Positions 1 to 11,484 of a DNA stretch of 64,000 bases are shown here, piece by piece. Under the pieces are notes generated by a model. It searched no databases and was not told the DNA's origin. It saw only the letters and a program-made list of their open reading frames with translations. Each line of letters begins with the position of its first letter. The stretch's first letter is position 1. The DNA is from Takakia lepidozioides. Its lineage: Eukaryota; Streptophyta; Takakiopsida; Takakiales; Takakiaceae. The DNA lies in NCBI GenBank assembly GCA_030704615.1, contig CM060731.1, forward strand, positions 46,128,001-46,192,000, written 5' to 3'. A program made the position numbers and the translations under genes.

Positions 1-1618
1 AGCGCTGATAACATAATGCTGGTCCTTAAACCTACATTCAGTTTCGTTTAAATTGGATTGTTGTCGGCTATCAGCTTGCAGCTTCTTAGAGACTTGTGTT
101 CCTCCTCTGAGTGTGAAAGCCAGTTGTTGTTACTCAGGGTTCTTGCATTTGTGAGGTATGTTGGACACCTTCCAGGGTACTGTTCGGTCACAAGGGAAAA
201 CCTGAGCTGGACACAAACAGGTGATAATCTGTTGTGATGTTGCAGGCTGTATCATGAGAACTAGATGGGATTGCAAGCTGCTCAGATCAAGCATTCTTTC
301 GTAGCATTGGATCTTTTCTTTTGGCAGTTGGATGCAGTAACGTCATGCTCGGCAATCTTGAGATATCTGGGGTGCTTTGCTTGAGGACATAATTCACAAG
401 GTAAGAACAAACTTGGAAATGCATGCTGCTCAGGGCACTGTTTATTAGGATATTCCCACTCGAGGCTTACCGGTGTAAGCAATGGCTCTGTCACAATGGT
501 AAAATGGATCCTGTTGCAAAATCTTCTCACCAATACTCTCACAAGAGCACTCCTGAACTCCAAACTTGGTTCAACATATATTTGTTTTAACCTTTGCAGG
601 TGGTGTTCCAGCCTACCAGATGGTGAATATGGCAAAGTTAGAGCATACGTCATGTGGTTGTTGGAGAGCAATTCTACCAAAGCAATGTTAAATCTTCACA
701 GCTGCACAGGTGAGGATCAGTCGTGGACAAATATTGCAATATTGCACATGCTATGTTGTCCCTCTCCCCTCTAATACCATGTATTGGGTCATGTGCTAGA
801 AGAATCCTAATCCTGTATTAATTTCCCTATCCAGCGTACAATCCATGTTGCAAAATATCTACAGTCTTCAGGAAGGTCATGCAACACCTTCACAGTAGAG
901 AGCGCTTGTGTTAGAAGGTGTTGCAGGTTTAAATGCAAGGAAAGTCCTTCTGGTGTGTATGCACGGTTAGGAGGTCTTCAAGGAGAGCCTAGTGCAATGT
1001 TTGAGAGCTAGTATATCCCAAGGCTTGCATGGTGTTGCAAGGGAGAGTGCTTGTATGTGCACTTAGGGTTTCAGAGCTTGAAAAGAGGGCTCTTGCATCA
1101 CAAGAGGAGTGTCTTGTGTATGGAAAGAAGAGAATATAGGGTTTTTGGAGCTTTGCAAGGCTTTATGGAGTGAAGGCGTGTATGTTACGACATTTGGATA
1201 GCCACCAAGAGGCTATGGAGTGCTTCTTCTTGCTAAAGTCAAGCTAGATTCAAGGTTTCCATGGTGTGGAAGGAGAGCCAAGGAGCGGCGCGAGCTTGGG
1301 CTTGAAGCACAAGGAAGGAAGAGGGCTGATTTCCCTTGTGAGGAGGGAGTGCATGTGTGGAGCATGCTTTCAGCCCATTGAGCCCATTGAGGCTTGTACT
1401 TTAAGTTTTTGGAGTGCAAGAAAGGAAGGAAGGGGCTGATTTCTCTTGATTAGTCACACTATTGGACAATGTAATTGATAGAATACAGTACAAAGGGTCA
1501 AACTTCCCTATAGCAATAGCTTGCAGCATAGTTTTGCTGCAAACTCTTTGGGTTCTCTGTTGCCTTAGCCAAGGCGGTTGGTGTAATCTGGAAGTGTGAT
1601 CTAAATGACTCTAAATGA
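1..1618. other. Unassigned sequence at left edge
   Basis: I see no gene, domain or RNA here. The short open frames on both strands have no recognisable motif and overlap one another. The stretch around 860-1440 is purine-rich and reads like transposon-derived non-coding DNA, but nothing ties it to a family. Confidence 0.5.
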
Positions 1619-1795
1619 CTCTACTACATCCAAGATCAGTTGGATAACCAGATGAGAGAAATAGATCATCTTCTCGAACAATTATCAAATATGTCAAGCA
1701 CGACTGCCAGGGCTATTCCCACTATGATGGCTCATGAGTACGTGGAGTTTCAGACTGAACTCGAACTCGATAGAGAGAGAAGACTCCGGCCGTAA
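1619..1795 (+). pseudogene. Short coiled-coil-like ORF remnant
   Basis: An open stretch of 58 codons runs between stops TGA (1616-1618) and TAA (1793-1795) and has no ATG near its start. Its N-terminal half is rich in Gln, Asp, Glu, Leu and Arg with a heptad-like spacing. The 3' end overlaps the dispersed repeat at 1771-1858. I do not recognise it. It could be a remnant of a transposon protein or chance coding. Confidence 0.2.
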
Positions 1796-1858
1796 CCGGC
1801 GTAACTAAGAGCCACTTCACCTTGCAGCTACCACCCCCTTTGGGGGGTGGGCCCTATA
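1771..1858 (+). repeat. Dispersed ~90-bp repeat, copy 1
   Basis: It shares the run TAAGAGCCACTTCACCTTGC (first A missing a T in one copy), the preceding GAGAGAGAAGACTCC and a closing CCCTATA with 17431-17525 in the same orientation. This copy contains a hairpin-capable CCACCCCC-TTT-GGGGGGTGG. The family is not identified; both copies lie beside or inside reverse-strand LINE sequence. Confidence 0.6.
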
Positions 1859-2256
1859 ACTCGATCTGAATATTGGACGATCTGAATATTGGACGAGAGG
1901 TCGATTTGGAAGATGACATTTTGGAAGATGACAATTTGTCAAAAGCTCAAGAACCTATTGTTACATATTACTGTGTGTGCAAGCCTAGCAAACCTTCGCT
2001 TGTATCTAGAGCAACATAGTTGCAATAGCACTACTTTAGTCAATAGGCTTGAGGTGCTTGAAAAAGATCTATCAAATTTGCATTGTCAGTTTGGAACCCA
2101 TCAAACCACACTCATTTGCTACTTTCAATGAAGTTTATTGGCCCTAAGTTGAGCACGGGCTATGCAGTTGCAGCACAAGTACCTTACCTACCGGGTATAT
2201 CTCAGGTCCTGGCTGGGCATAGAATGCCTCTGTAATACCTAACTTAGAAATGACCT
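1859..2256. other. Spacer before LINE 3' end
   Basis: About 400 bases with a short direct repeat (GATCTGAATATTGGACGA twice near 1864-1896) and a weak 80-codon open frame. No motif is recognised. Confidence 0.4.
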
Positions 2257-2352
2257 AGATTTTTATTTTTATTTTATTTTTAAGGAAAGGGACAGAAGCC
2301 CTGTTGATCAAATTAAATAAGAAGGAGTTACACAAGGGTGGAAAAATAACCA

Positions 2353-2355
<3 letters not shown>

Positions 2356-2378
<23 letters not shown>
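2356..2378 (+). repeat. Homopolymer G run (23 bases)
   Basis: An uninterrupted run of 23 G in the 3' part of the LINE. On the reverse strand it creates an artificial proline run. A second run of 14 G is at 8902-8915. Confidence 0.95.
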
Positions 2379-2383
<5 letters not shown>

Positions 2384-2699
2384 CTTACTGAGGGGGAACT
2401 TCCCCGGAACCAAAGCGAACATGCTAAGGGAAATGAGCAAAGAAACCCAAAGAGATGACTTTGAGAAGGATGGGTCGAGAGAGTGGTGTGGGGGGCCGAG
2501 AGAGATGTGGTAGGGATGGGGGGGATTAGAAGCAGGATTCACTGAAGGGAAGTAGACAATGTCAGGAAAAAACAATGAGCTAAGTCTTGAAAAGGACTTG
2601 AAACCAGCAGGGAATGCCTGGGGACGATGGAAGTAGATTTTGAGGGTGAAGCATCTCGGAACCATCGCAGAGGCGAATGCAGATGCCAGACTTCTAGAA

Positions 2700-3606
2700 C
2701 TGTAGTTGCGCGCGGAATTTGAGGGCTCTTGCACGTTTATGGCGCCAGTTGCAATCTCCCTCATCACCTTCACCAGGGGACCTCCCATTGAGAGGGGATG
2801 GAATGTTGCCAAGTGAATTTAGAGTTGGAAAAACCGGCGCCAAGCATGCTGCTTTTGCCCCAGGTGTCATGGAAGTCTTGAAGCAATTTCCTCCCTCGCT
2901 GCTCCGAAGTTCTGGAAACAGCTGCACAGACAATTAACCAAGCCTTCCGCCACTCAGTCAACAGATCTTGGTAAATATTGAATAATACCGATCTGCCCCT
3001 GGGGGGTTTTCCCTCATAAATCCAAGCACATCTTGTTTTCGATAAGTTCCACAAGGTAAGCGCTCTAAGAGCAGCCCAAACCGGGCAAATAGTCTGCACT
3101 TGACCCACGGTGAAATTTAGAAGCAACAGAGAAGGTGGGGGGGGAGAGGGGAAGCTATTCCAGCGGGAGTAGAAACCAAGAACCAAGTGCCCGACTCTAA
3201 CAGCTAGATTGCAAAACATCAGGCAATGTTCAATGGATTCGAGAAGAACCGCACAGAGAGCAGTTAGGGTTGTCTTCATGGGTGCGTTCTCTGACTAGAA
3301 GAATTCTATGCACGATTTTCCATAGAAAACCAGATAGCCTGGCTGGTCTGTCTTTTCTCCAGATGTCTCTGCAGATTTTGTCCCATCCTAGGCGGTCTAG
3401 CAGCGGGATGTTCCATTTTGCTTTCCACTGAATTCAAACGAGCGGGAGGGGTTTAGGAGAGAGTATCCCTTTTTCACAGAGTACGCAAAGAAAGGGGTCT
3501 TTTTCTTATCCATCCATCCCCACTCCCCGGGATCAAATTGCAGGTCCACCAATGGGCAGCTCAAAAACCAGGCGAGGTTTTCTTGTCTCGCCCATTGGGT
3601 CTCCAT
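2700..3606 (-). pseudogene. LINE ORF2 C-terminal part with zf-RVT motif
   Basis: Three reverse-strand frames cover the end of ORF2. Around 3230-3270 one frame gives NCSLCG and the next gives ESIEHCLMFC, which together match the Cys-x2-Cys...His-x4-Cys zinc-binding segment (zf-RVT) after plant L1 reverse transcriptases, so a frameshift lies between them. Upstream at 3397-3606 the WARQENLAWFL...FAYSVKKGY stretch fits the linker before that segment. The RT palm that should precede it is missing between here and 3641. Confidence 0.7.
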
Positions 3607-3640
3607 ACCTTGCGGGGGCAGCGGGTTTGGGTTGCCCAGA

Positions 3641-5407
3641 TTATCCAGAACTCTGATGTGAAAGAGGCTGCAACCTCAAAGCCAGGGTCTTTGCGATAAT
3701 CTTGTAAGTTGAGTTTAGCAAAGTGATTGGCCGGTAGTTGGCCATATCTTCTCTATCTCCTTTCTTAAAGACTAGAGTAATGAGACCTTCCGCCATCTGC
3801 GAGGGCATTATCTGTTTTACCAGAATATCATTAGCCATATGGAGGAAGTCCTCCCCAATTGTATGCCAAAGTGCTTTAAAATGTTCAATTGGGAGACCAC
3901 CCAGTCCTGGCGACTTTTGTGATGCCAAAGAGTTGACCGCCTGCCCCAATTCATACACTGACAAGGGGGCCGCCAGGTTTGATTTGTCCAGTTGAGAGAT
4001 CGAGCAGGGGATGTGGTGCAACAAAGCCGCTGCTGCTTCATGTTTTTGCTGCGAATCATCTTGCTTTTGAAACAGAGCTTGAAAATATGAGGCTGCCACT
4101 TCTGCAATGATTTTTGGCTTATCTACTCGATGTCCATCTGCATCTCGCAAAGCTGGGACCATTGTGGCAGCTCGCCGCTGCGCAGCCTTAACAAAGAAAT
4201 ATCTATTCATCTTTTCCCAAATAAGGCTCCAATTGACTCCAGCTTTGACTCTGGAGAATTGCTCCTTGGCATGTAACAGCGTGGAGAGATTTCTCTTGGC
4301 ATCCTTGTAAGCAGATATGGTGTGCGCTCCCTCCAGACCCGATTGTAGCTTGAACAGGCAGACTTCTAAGCACTTAGTCAGAGCATTTTGTCTTCTAGTA
4401 TTGTCATCTGCCTTTTCCTTTGCCATGACTTTACAAAGGTCTCTTAAAAGTTCCATCTTCGCCTTGAATCTGGCAGTAGGAGAGACTAGCTGGGTGGTTG
4501 CCGATTCCCAGGCATTCTGAAGGGTCTGTATGACGAAGGGGTCCTGCAACATGATTGGGTTAAGCTTGAAGAAACCCCTGCCTCTCACCTTGGACCCTGG
4601 GGTGTTGAGCATCAAATGCACCATGGCATGGTCAAACTCCGGGAGGATAGGCTGCAGCGGGACACTGGTTGACCACGACTTCAGAGTGTAGGAGCAATAA
4701 AATCTGTCCAACCGAGCCTGGCACAAGTGAGGGGGGTCCCTGTTGTTCGACCATGTGAATTTCAATTCTCCCTGGCTTGGAGACGAAGCGTCGAGCAGCC
4801 CCACTAACAAGCACAAGGCATCCCAAGTGTTCTTTTCTGTCATGGAGAGACCATTCACCAATCTCCCAATCTTGTCTCTTTTATCCTCCACTATATTGAA
4901 GTCGCCGCCTAACAGCCAGTGCTGGAGATGGTGTCGCTGCTGCATGTTACATCTGATCTGGTTCCAGAGGTCTATCCTGTTTTCCTCCCCATTTGGAGCA
5001 TAGATGTTTAGAAACCCCACCTCCCCCAATGATTGACCTATGTTCAAGACAAGAAGCTGCACTCTGCCTTGCAACCAAATCTCATGGGAGATAATGGATT
5101 GTTGTAAGGAGGGGGAAGCAAGGATTGATGTGCCCCCTCTGGAATCCGAGATGGTGGGATTCCAGAAGGCAGTGGCCGCTGGCCAAATGGAGGCACCAAG
5201 GGAAGCAATTTTTTGTTGATTTAATTTATGTTCTTGGAGAAAGATTATATTGGAACCACGTAACAAAGTGGAGGCCCAAGCTCTGACCCTTGCCCTTTTG
5301 GGGGCAGAGTGGTCAGAGCCGAGACCTCGCACATTCCAGGAGACAAGAGACAGATTCATGTAAGTGTGATTATCAGGCCCACGCTTTTTGCGTGACTTGA
5401 TGGCCAT
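3641..5407 (-). pseudogene. LINE ORF2: endonuclease plus truncated reverse transcriptase
   Basis: The 588-codon frame starts at 5407 or a downstream Met. Residues ~18-250 are an exonuclease-endonuclease-phosphatase domain: LSLVSWNVRGLG, FLQEHKL, LLGGDFNIVED and a C-terminal FDH that corresponds to the usual SDH triad. Residues ~480-585 begin the reverse transcriptase (LASQKSPGLGGLPIEHFK, then LITLVFKKGDRE and NYRPITLLNSTYKIIAK). The frame stops at 3641 before the YADD box; the catalytic core has been deleted and sequence resumes in the zinc-finger region. The endonuclease would nick target DNA for target-primed reverse transcription. The part present is free of stops. Confidence 0.85.
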
Positions 5408-5938
5408 TGTGGGAGGAAGAAATATTTTGAACGCTTATCGGATGGTGGCGGGGTGGAGAACCACTTAAACCCTTGTGGAGGATGGATCAAAACAGGGAGC
5501 TGACAGGTGAACACAATCGTTGCCTTTTTTCGTTTACAGTTGTTTTGAAAAGGTACGAAGTGGGTCCCTCCGTCTCTAAGAACTGAAAACATGTCTGCAG
5601 AGATGTCCCAGGCTAGAGCTTTTGAAAGGCGGGAGAGAGATTGTGGGGAGGATGGAAGGCCTGCTGAGGTCCACTAGGCTGGCAGGATTTTCTGCTTATG
5701 AACACTGTCCAGCAGCAAAGTCCATACCCGTTTACAGTCTGAGTGGTCAAGCACATAAAAGAAGAGGGGGGAGCACGCAGTAGAGATGCTCGCCTGTGGG
5801 GGTGAGTCCACTATCTCTTCCGGTAGCAGAAAGGTGATGGCTGGATCTGCTGCAGCATTGGAGGATGCATTTGAGTGATTCGTGTTTGCCAGCACCATTT
5901 GTGTGTTGAGATTTGGCTCCTGCTAGGGTTGCCCAGAT

Positions 5939-6662
5939 TGTCGCGGCCCTTTGCCTTGAGGGCAGGGGGTCGGGACACATGAGGGGCTGCCCCTGTGGTG
6001 GGGGCAGCGGCAGCGATAGGTATGGGGGGCTGAAGCACCCTTGAGTGCCCAAGGCACTCAAGGAGGCGGAGGCGCTCACTAGGTGGAGCCCCGCACACCG
6101 GGTTGCGGTGGAGGTGGCTCCACAAGGGGTGGTGGTAGCTTAGTGGGACTTAGTGGGGGTGGCATAGGACTCACCATGGGGTGGAGACCTCGAGGTGGGA
6201 GTCGTGGGAGTCTTGGGACTCATCACGGTCCATTGGGGCCGCGGTGAGTGGGCCAAGACTCACCGCGACTCACCACCGGGAGTCGAGGGTTTTCGTGGTG
6301 GTTCGCCATAAAATGGCATGGCTGGTTATGAAACCCCCGCGGACAGCTACAGAAGTATATATAAGGGAGTAGTAACCCCGAGAACGGTGCAAGCCCGTTG
6401 GTGACCAAAAACTAGTGAGTAAGCGAGCGAGCCGGAAAGCGACCAAAGAGTGGGGAGCTGTTCCGGACTGCCATCTACCAAAGGGAATTCTCCTAGTCCC
6501 AAATAGGTGGAGGGTTTAGAGGGAAGCGGAAGGGGACCGTTATGTCCCGGTGAGCAGCCGAAACTCCAAGTTGGCCCGGCGGTCAGGTTGGGAGTCAGGC
6601 GCGCGCATCAAAGCGAGTAACTATGACTTGAAGGGGAGTTTACCGAACTGAGGTGTGCGACA
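5939..6662 (+). repeat. Solo LTR of chromovirus family, with 5-bp TSD
   Basis: It starts TGTCGCGGCCC and ends GTGTGCGACA, and matches the LTRs at 30412-31139 and 36645-37369 along its whole length. It is flanked by the direct repeat CAGAT (5934-5938 and 6663-6667), the 5-bp TSD expected of a Ty3 element. Only one LTR remains, so the internal region was lost by LTR-LTR recombination. It inserted into LINE ORF1 and is therefore younger than the LINE. Confidence 0.95.
6356..6364 (+). promoter_or_regulatory. TATA box of solo LTR
   Basis: TATATATAA in the middle of the LTR, at the same place as TATATATA in the two LTRs of the complete element. It is the likely RNA polymerase II core promoter of the family. 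Confidence 0.6.
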
Positions 6663-8570
6663 CAGATTCCGTCTGAGGATGTAGCAGCTGGTAATGCTCA
6701 TATACCAGCTTGGAACCAACCTCCATTATTTTCGTGCCTCTTGCCCACTCAATGGGGTCTTTGACTCTGCAAGACAGGTCGTGCTTACTCACCCAAATCC
6801 ATGAGTTATGAGCCCCAGAGGTATCCAAGCCCCTACCGAAAATAACGGGCATGACATGAACAACAGCAAGATCTGAAAGAGAGGCAATATTTTCAACCAT
6901 TATGCCAATATGCTCCATATGAGATAGAGTCAGGTTCAGTTTTGGAAAAAAGTCCTTGAGAATGTTTTGCGTGAGGGTCAATGCAAGCTCTCTTTCTTTC
7001 CCAATGTCGAACTGGAAAGCCAGAGCTTCCGAAACCCATGCAGACTGGAATCCTTCCTTCACACTTGGCAGGAAGAAACTGGTGTAATCATCTACAAAAT
7101 TGTAGAGCAGGGGGGTGACACATATTGCCGCCTTTTCTCTCTCAAATGAGGAGCCTGGTTCCCACCCTGGCAGGGGGCTGAGCTTGAAAGAATGCAGCTC
7201 CAGAATCGTTATTGCCAAGCTGGTAGAGTCTAGCTGCTGCATATCAGAGACTGAGAAAGGGAAGGAACCCCAAGCCTCCATGATGCGCATTGGGAAGAAG
7301 CCCGATCCTGTTGGTTTAATGGGGGACACCGCTTCAATCAATACGGAGCCTCTTTTTCTTTTCTTGGAATGTAGCATGTCAACCATTGCTTGATCATCTG
7401 AATTTCTATGAGCTTCTTTCTCCTGCTGCGTTTGATTGGCCATGGAGGTATCAAGTAGCTGGGAGGAGCCGTCCTCCTTTCTTGTAAACTCGATGATTGG
7501 GCACTCAGCCTTGATATGCCCTTCAGCATTGCAGTGGTAACAAATCACCGAGAGAACCTCCTCTTTCACTGCTACTACAATGTAAGAGTCATCCAGGGTG
7601 GGGAGTTTGATAGAGGTGCCAATGGCTGCGTTTTTAGGCATGAGCACAATGATTTTGGGGATGCCAATGTCCTCAGTAGCCTGAGAATGTGTGACCTTGG
7701 TATCAACATTGAGAATTTTGTCCTGAGCTGGCTCCAGAACATTGATTGCCCCTATGAATGAGCCAAAACTGGCACCTATCTCTGGTAGCGAAGTCAGATA
7801 CGTGGGAGGTAGCAAGGGGATGGCAATGACTCTCGGCTTCCACAAGATGCCTTTCTTGTGTCCCCAATCCTGGGTCCAAGGAAAAATGTGGACTTTGGAG
7901 GCGGATGTCTGGGTGTTGAAGCGCAGAGCCTTTTCTGCATCTGCTGGCGAGCTGAAGATGATAGTGTAGAAGCCTTTCCCCATTGAAAGGCTAAAGTGTT
8001 GTGCCAATCCACCAGCAGTTCCTAGGTGCTCGATAATCCAAGTACGAATGGATTTTCTCATCCGCAGCTTTCCAGGGAAGTACAGGAGGATGCCTGTCTT
8101 TGTTAACTTTTGCACTTGAGTCTACAGCTTAGCTTTGTTCAAATTTATGACAGGCTGCTCCTTGTCTTCTTGCACCGTTGTGTCCTCCCATGCGTTTTCA
8201 GTCATCAACGGTGAGGGCGGGGGGGCAGAGCCTGAGGGGTCCTTTCCTAGAATGGAGGCAGCTTCGACTTGCAGCATGGAAGATTTCCTGGTCCAAATCT
8301 GATTTTTGGCTTTCGCTGTTGGAGACAAAACGCCGGACATTCCTCCACGTCTCGCTTTTCTGGAACCACGGCCTCTGGAATCCATGGGACAGAACTGCGA
8401 TTAGCAGGCGTTTCAGGTAGACGGCAGGCGCGAGAAGTAAGAGTGGGGATAAGAATTAGAGCGGAGGGAGGAGATGAATGAGGTAGTGAGTGGAGAGGTG
8501 GGGTAGACGTGGATTATGCCAGGGAACGAAGTGGAGTGAAGACCGCAAATGCGACAAGCTGTTAGAGAAG

Positions 8571-11100
8571 AAAGATAACTGATTCAGCTGAATGCATGTA
8601 GAATTGCATCAACACCAACATTTAGAGAAAACACATGAACTCGCCTCAATCCTTGGTCTATGCAACAGATATGAAGGGGTTAATAGAAGAAGAGAAGTCT
8701 TCCCTTCTTGTAGAGAATGCATGACAGCTTGGCAGCGTCTCCCTACTGCACTCTTTCAAGGCTCATTATGAGCCACTGCATCGAGCAGACCGTAGCAGGC
8801 CTCGGGGAGTCACCGATTAGCGACAAGAGCTTAAGTGCCTGAGACAATGGCAGAGTAAGGGTGTGTGAGCGTGGCGGCTCATTAATCCAACATGGGAAGC
8901 CGGGGGGGGGGGGGGTGTGGGAAGAACTCTGTTGGATCTTATGAATGAAGAAAGACTTGAGAAGAGAGGCACATGAAGATGAACACTGGGAAGATGAAAT
9001 CTCAGCAGATGCTTTAGGTTTTCCTTTTTCGTCATTGCTTTGAAAGAGAGCGCAGGGGGGGAGATGGTAGGGGTAACGTGGCAGGACTTGCTCAAGTTAC
9101 CGCCTGAAGGGGGAACTTGACTTGCAAGAGAGATTGAGGGGGGGGAAGCAGGATGGCCTTTGCATCGTGAGACCCATTCCTGCTGAGGGAGAGGTTGGGG
9201 AAAGCGGCTAAGTCCCAGGATACACTCACCGCAAACTGCAGAGCGCCATCCCGAAGCCCACGATACCTCTTCGATTGTCCCTAGACTGGATAGTCATTAT
9301 ATTTATAAAGGTGATGTAAGTGGGCCCACAACCTCTCTACAAGTTACTGGTTACATTACTGGTTACATTATCTCTACTGGTTAACTTTTCTCTACTCCCA
9401 ACCATAAAAGAGGTTCGACTCTGCAGTGTTTTGAACTCAAGTTTGAGTCTGAGTATGTGGAACTGCAGGAAACATTATGGAACAAATGTCTAATGGAAGT
9501 CTCAGAATGAGACCTGATCTCGTGCATCTGCATAACAACTCCATCAGTAATGACATGATCTCTTACTCGGCACATGCAAATCTGTCTATTCCACTTGATT
9601 GTTGTACAAATGAGTGCTAAAACTTCCGCTCAACATTATCATGAGTACCCAGTGCGAATGGACCTCACATCTAAATAGAGCCCCACTTTCACTGCAGAAA
9701 GTCTAGCTCACTTCACTTATCTCATAGATTATGATTGTAAGGAGGGTGACTCCGAAACAATACTCTCGATGTGCGCGGTGTGGAGATGTAGGTAAATGGA
9801 GTTGATTCAGTAGCTCAGAAGGAGAATAAACCGTCCACACTGCTGTCTCGTGCTACCTGTGCATAAGAACGAGCGGGTCTTCTCGTCGTTTCCCGCGAAG
9901 ACACAGTCACAGATTGACCCTATCGAAATACTCATGCAAAAGACCCAGCCAGTACCGCCATGGAAGACTCCAAAATTTGCCCTCAGGGCTGATCAATCTC
10001 CTAAAAACAGTGTGAAAATTGAGCCAGAGTACTCGACCCCCAAAGACAAGGCAGCAGAAACAGCAACAAAGCATAATCAACCAGACAGACAGACATACAA
10101 TGGGGCAAAAACTAGATAGTGACGCAGAGATAAGGGAGACAAACAAAGCAGAAACAAATGGGGAAAGAAAGCCTGTGTGGGAAAAATTTAGAAACCTTGT
10201 GCGAATACATGATTGAGTCTAATATGTAGAGCAGTTTCATTCGGCCCAGTTAATTCTAGAGTGGTCCAGGAATTAGCGTGGTCCAGGAGTTAAAAGAGGG
10301 GGCCAATGTATTAAGGCCACTTGTTATTTAATGAAATGAAGGGTCCAAAAATTAAGGATTGACTTTCTAGCATGGGCTTTCTAGATAGTTCTAGTTCTAG
10401 TTGACTTTCTACATAGTTCCAGTTTCTAGATACTTCTACTAATATGTCGGTCCGGTGAGAAGCAACTGACTAGTTGCTTGTAACTTGTGTCTTCAACATG
10501 CTGGCACAGGCACTAGTAGCGTGTCTCACTAGTGGTTTGAGAGCCAAAGCCAACGTGAGTAGTTGTTTGCTATGTTGGGGGTCTGGCCCGGTATGGCAGG
10601 TAGGACCAAAGTGGCTGCAAGAGGGAAAGACAAGGCGGCGGAGGGTGCAGAGAACTTGTGCAGAGAAGTCATAGAGGCAAGTGTTACCTTTATTCCACTT
10701 GATTTAGTGACACTCACCATGCATTTTAGTGATTGGTGGCTTCATGTATAGCAACCTGCTGTAGGTTGAGTCTCGGTTCTCATTTATGCAACTCTTGCGT
10801 TATCCACTTTTCAAACTTTCTATACTTTATTAATAAAGTTTGACACTCGACCATCCAACAATTAAAAGAAATCTCAATATGTATTTTTGAGTCTACAAAG
10901 ATCCTACGTGAAAACAAAGGCGAAAACCAACAGATCTTCTCTTCAATAGGCAGCAGTCAAACTAGTTAAAAAGAGCGGCGAGACGGCGAGACCACAAGCC
11001 CCACAACGATTTGTCGACCATCAAAGGGGATAATAAGCTGGATCCTCCATGTATCGGGTGCCCACTTGGGTATTGGGGAAGGTGTACCATCCTACTGTAG
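8571..11100. other. Region without recognisable genes
   Basis: I see no conserved coding sequence. 8902-8915 is a 14-G run. 10250-10470 has repeated short phrases (GTGGTCCAGGA twice; variants of TTTCTAGATAGTTCTAG) and a TTAATAAAG near 10830, which resemble an old LTR, but no ends, primer site or TSD could be set. The open frames at 9850-10216 are basic and Lys/Gln-rich without motifs. Confidence 0.4.
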
Positions 11101-11484
11101 GGATATTGAAGCCCGTGGGTTACACACAATGTGTGCTCTGCCTCTTTTCTACATCACGCAATCGGTGGAACACGAAGGAAGACAATCCTTGCCAGGCACC
11201 AAAGTGTCCGCGCTGAAGATGTAGCAGCTGAATTTTGGCAATGGGCTTCCAAAGAAAATCCTGCAGTGTTCGGTACTCTCTATCTCCACCTCTCTCTCTA
11301 TCTCTCTTTGTTTAGTGGTAATCGACCAAGAACCTGTACAATTGTATGCTCCTTTCCGGGAGTCCAATTGAAAGAGGTGTAAATTTGGGCATTGATCTGC
11401 GGGTGTTTCTGATGCAGGGCGGTCGTATTTCAAGTCTGGAATCAGACCGAGTTGTTTCTTGGGCATCACAGTGGGGCCAAGGGT

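Larger units (their letters stand above)
5674..8385 (-). pseudogene. LINE ORF1 (gag-like, CCHC), interrupted
   Basis: The N-terminal 87 codons (8385-8125) are separated from the 490-codon body only by an in-frame TAG at 8122-8124. The body carries a DUF4283-like region and a zinc knuckle CYHCNAEGHIKAEC near 7510, of the CX2CX4HX4C type that binds nucleic acid. The frame then runs into a solo LTR at 5939-6662. Beyond it, sequence at 5674-5898 (LPEEIVDSPPQASIS) continues the same protein after another TAG. Without the LTR the product would be about 660 residues. Assignment to DUF4283 rests on layout and the knuckle, not on a search. Confidence 0.75.
2257..8570 (-). mobile_element. L1-like LINE, reverse strand, decayed
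   Basis: A non-LTR retrotransposon read right to left: ORF1 (8385 to about 5674), ORF2 (5407 to about 2700), then an A/T-rich tail seen as TTTTTATTTTTATTTTATTT near 2261-2280. ORF1 has a CCHC zinc knuckle. ORF2 has an AP-type endonuclease, the N-terminal part of reverse transcriptase and a damaged zf-RVT zinc-binding segment. The RT catalytic core is deleted, so the copy cannot be autonomous. A solo LTR sits inside ORF1. I found no clean TSD. The right boundary is approximate: 8386-8570 is taken as 5' UTR by position only. Confidence 0.85.

Noticed and set aside
1828-1851. C/G hairpin as a transcription terminator
   Set aside because: Intrinsic hairpin terminators are bacterial. This is plant nuclear DNA and the hairpin is part of a dispersed repeat.
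2255-2812. 185-codon reverse ORF with a proline run
   Set aside because: The proline run comes from the 23-G homopolymer. The rest is LINE 3' sequence in a non-coding frame.
7338-7969. Forward and alternate-frame ORFs over LINE ORF1
   Set aside because: Shadows of the reverse-strand ORF1 frame, which carries the zinc knuckle.
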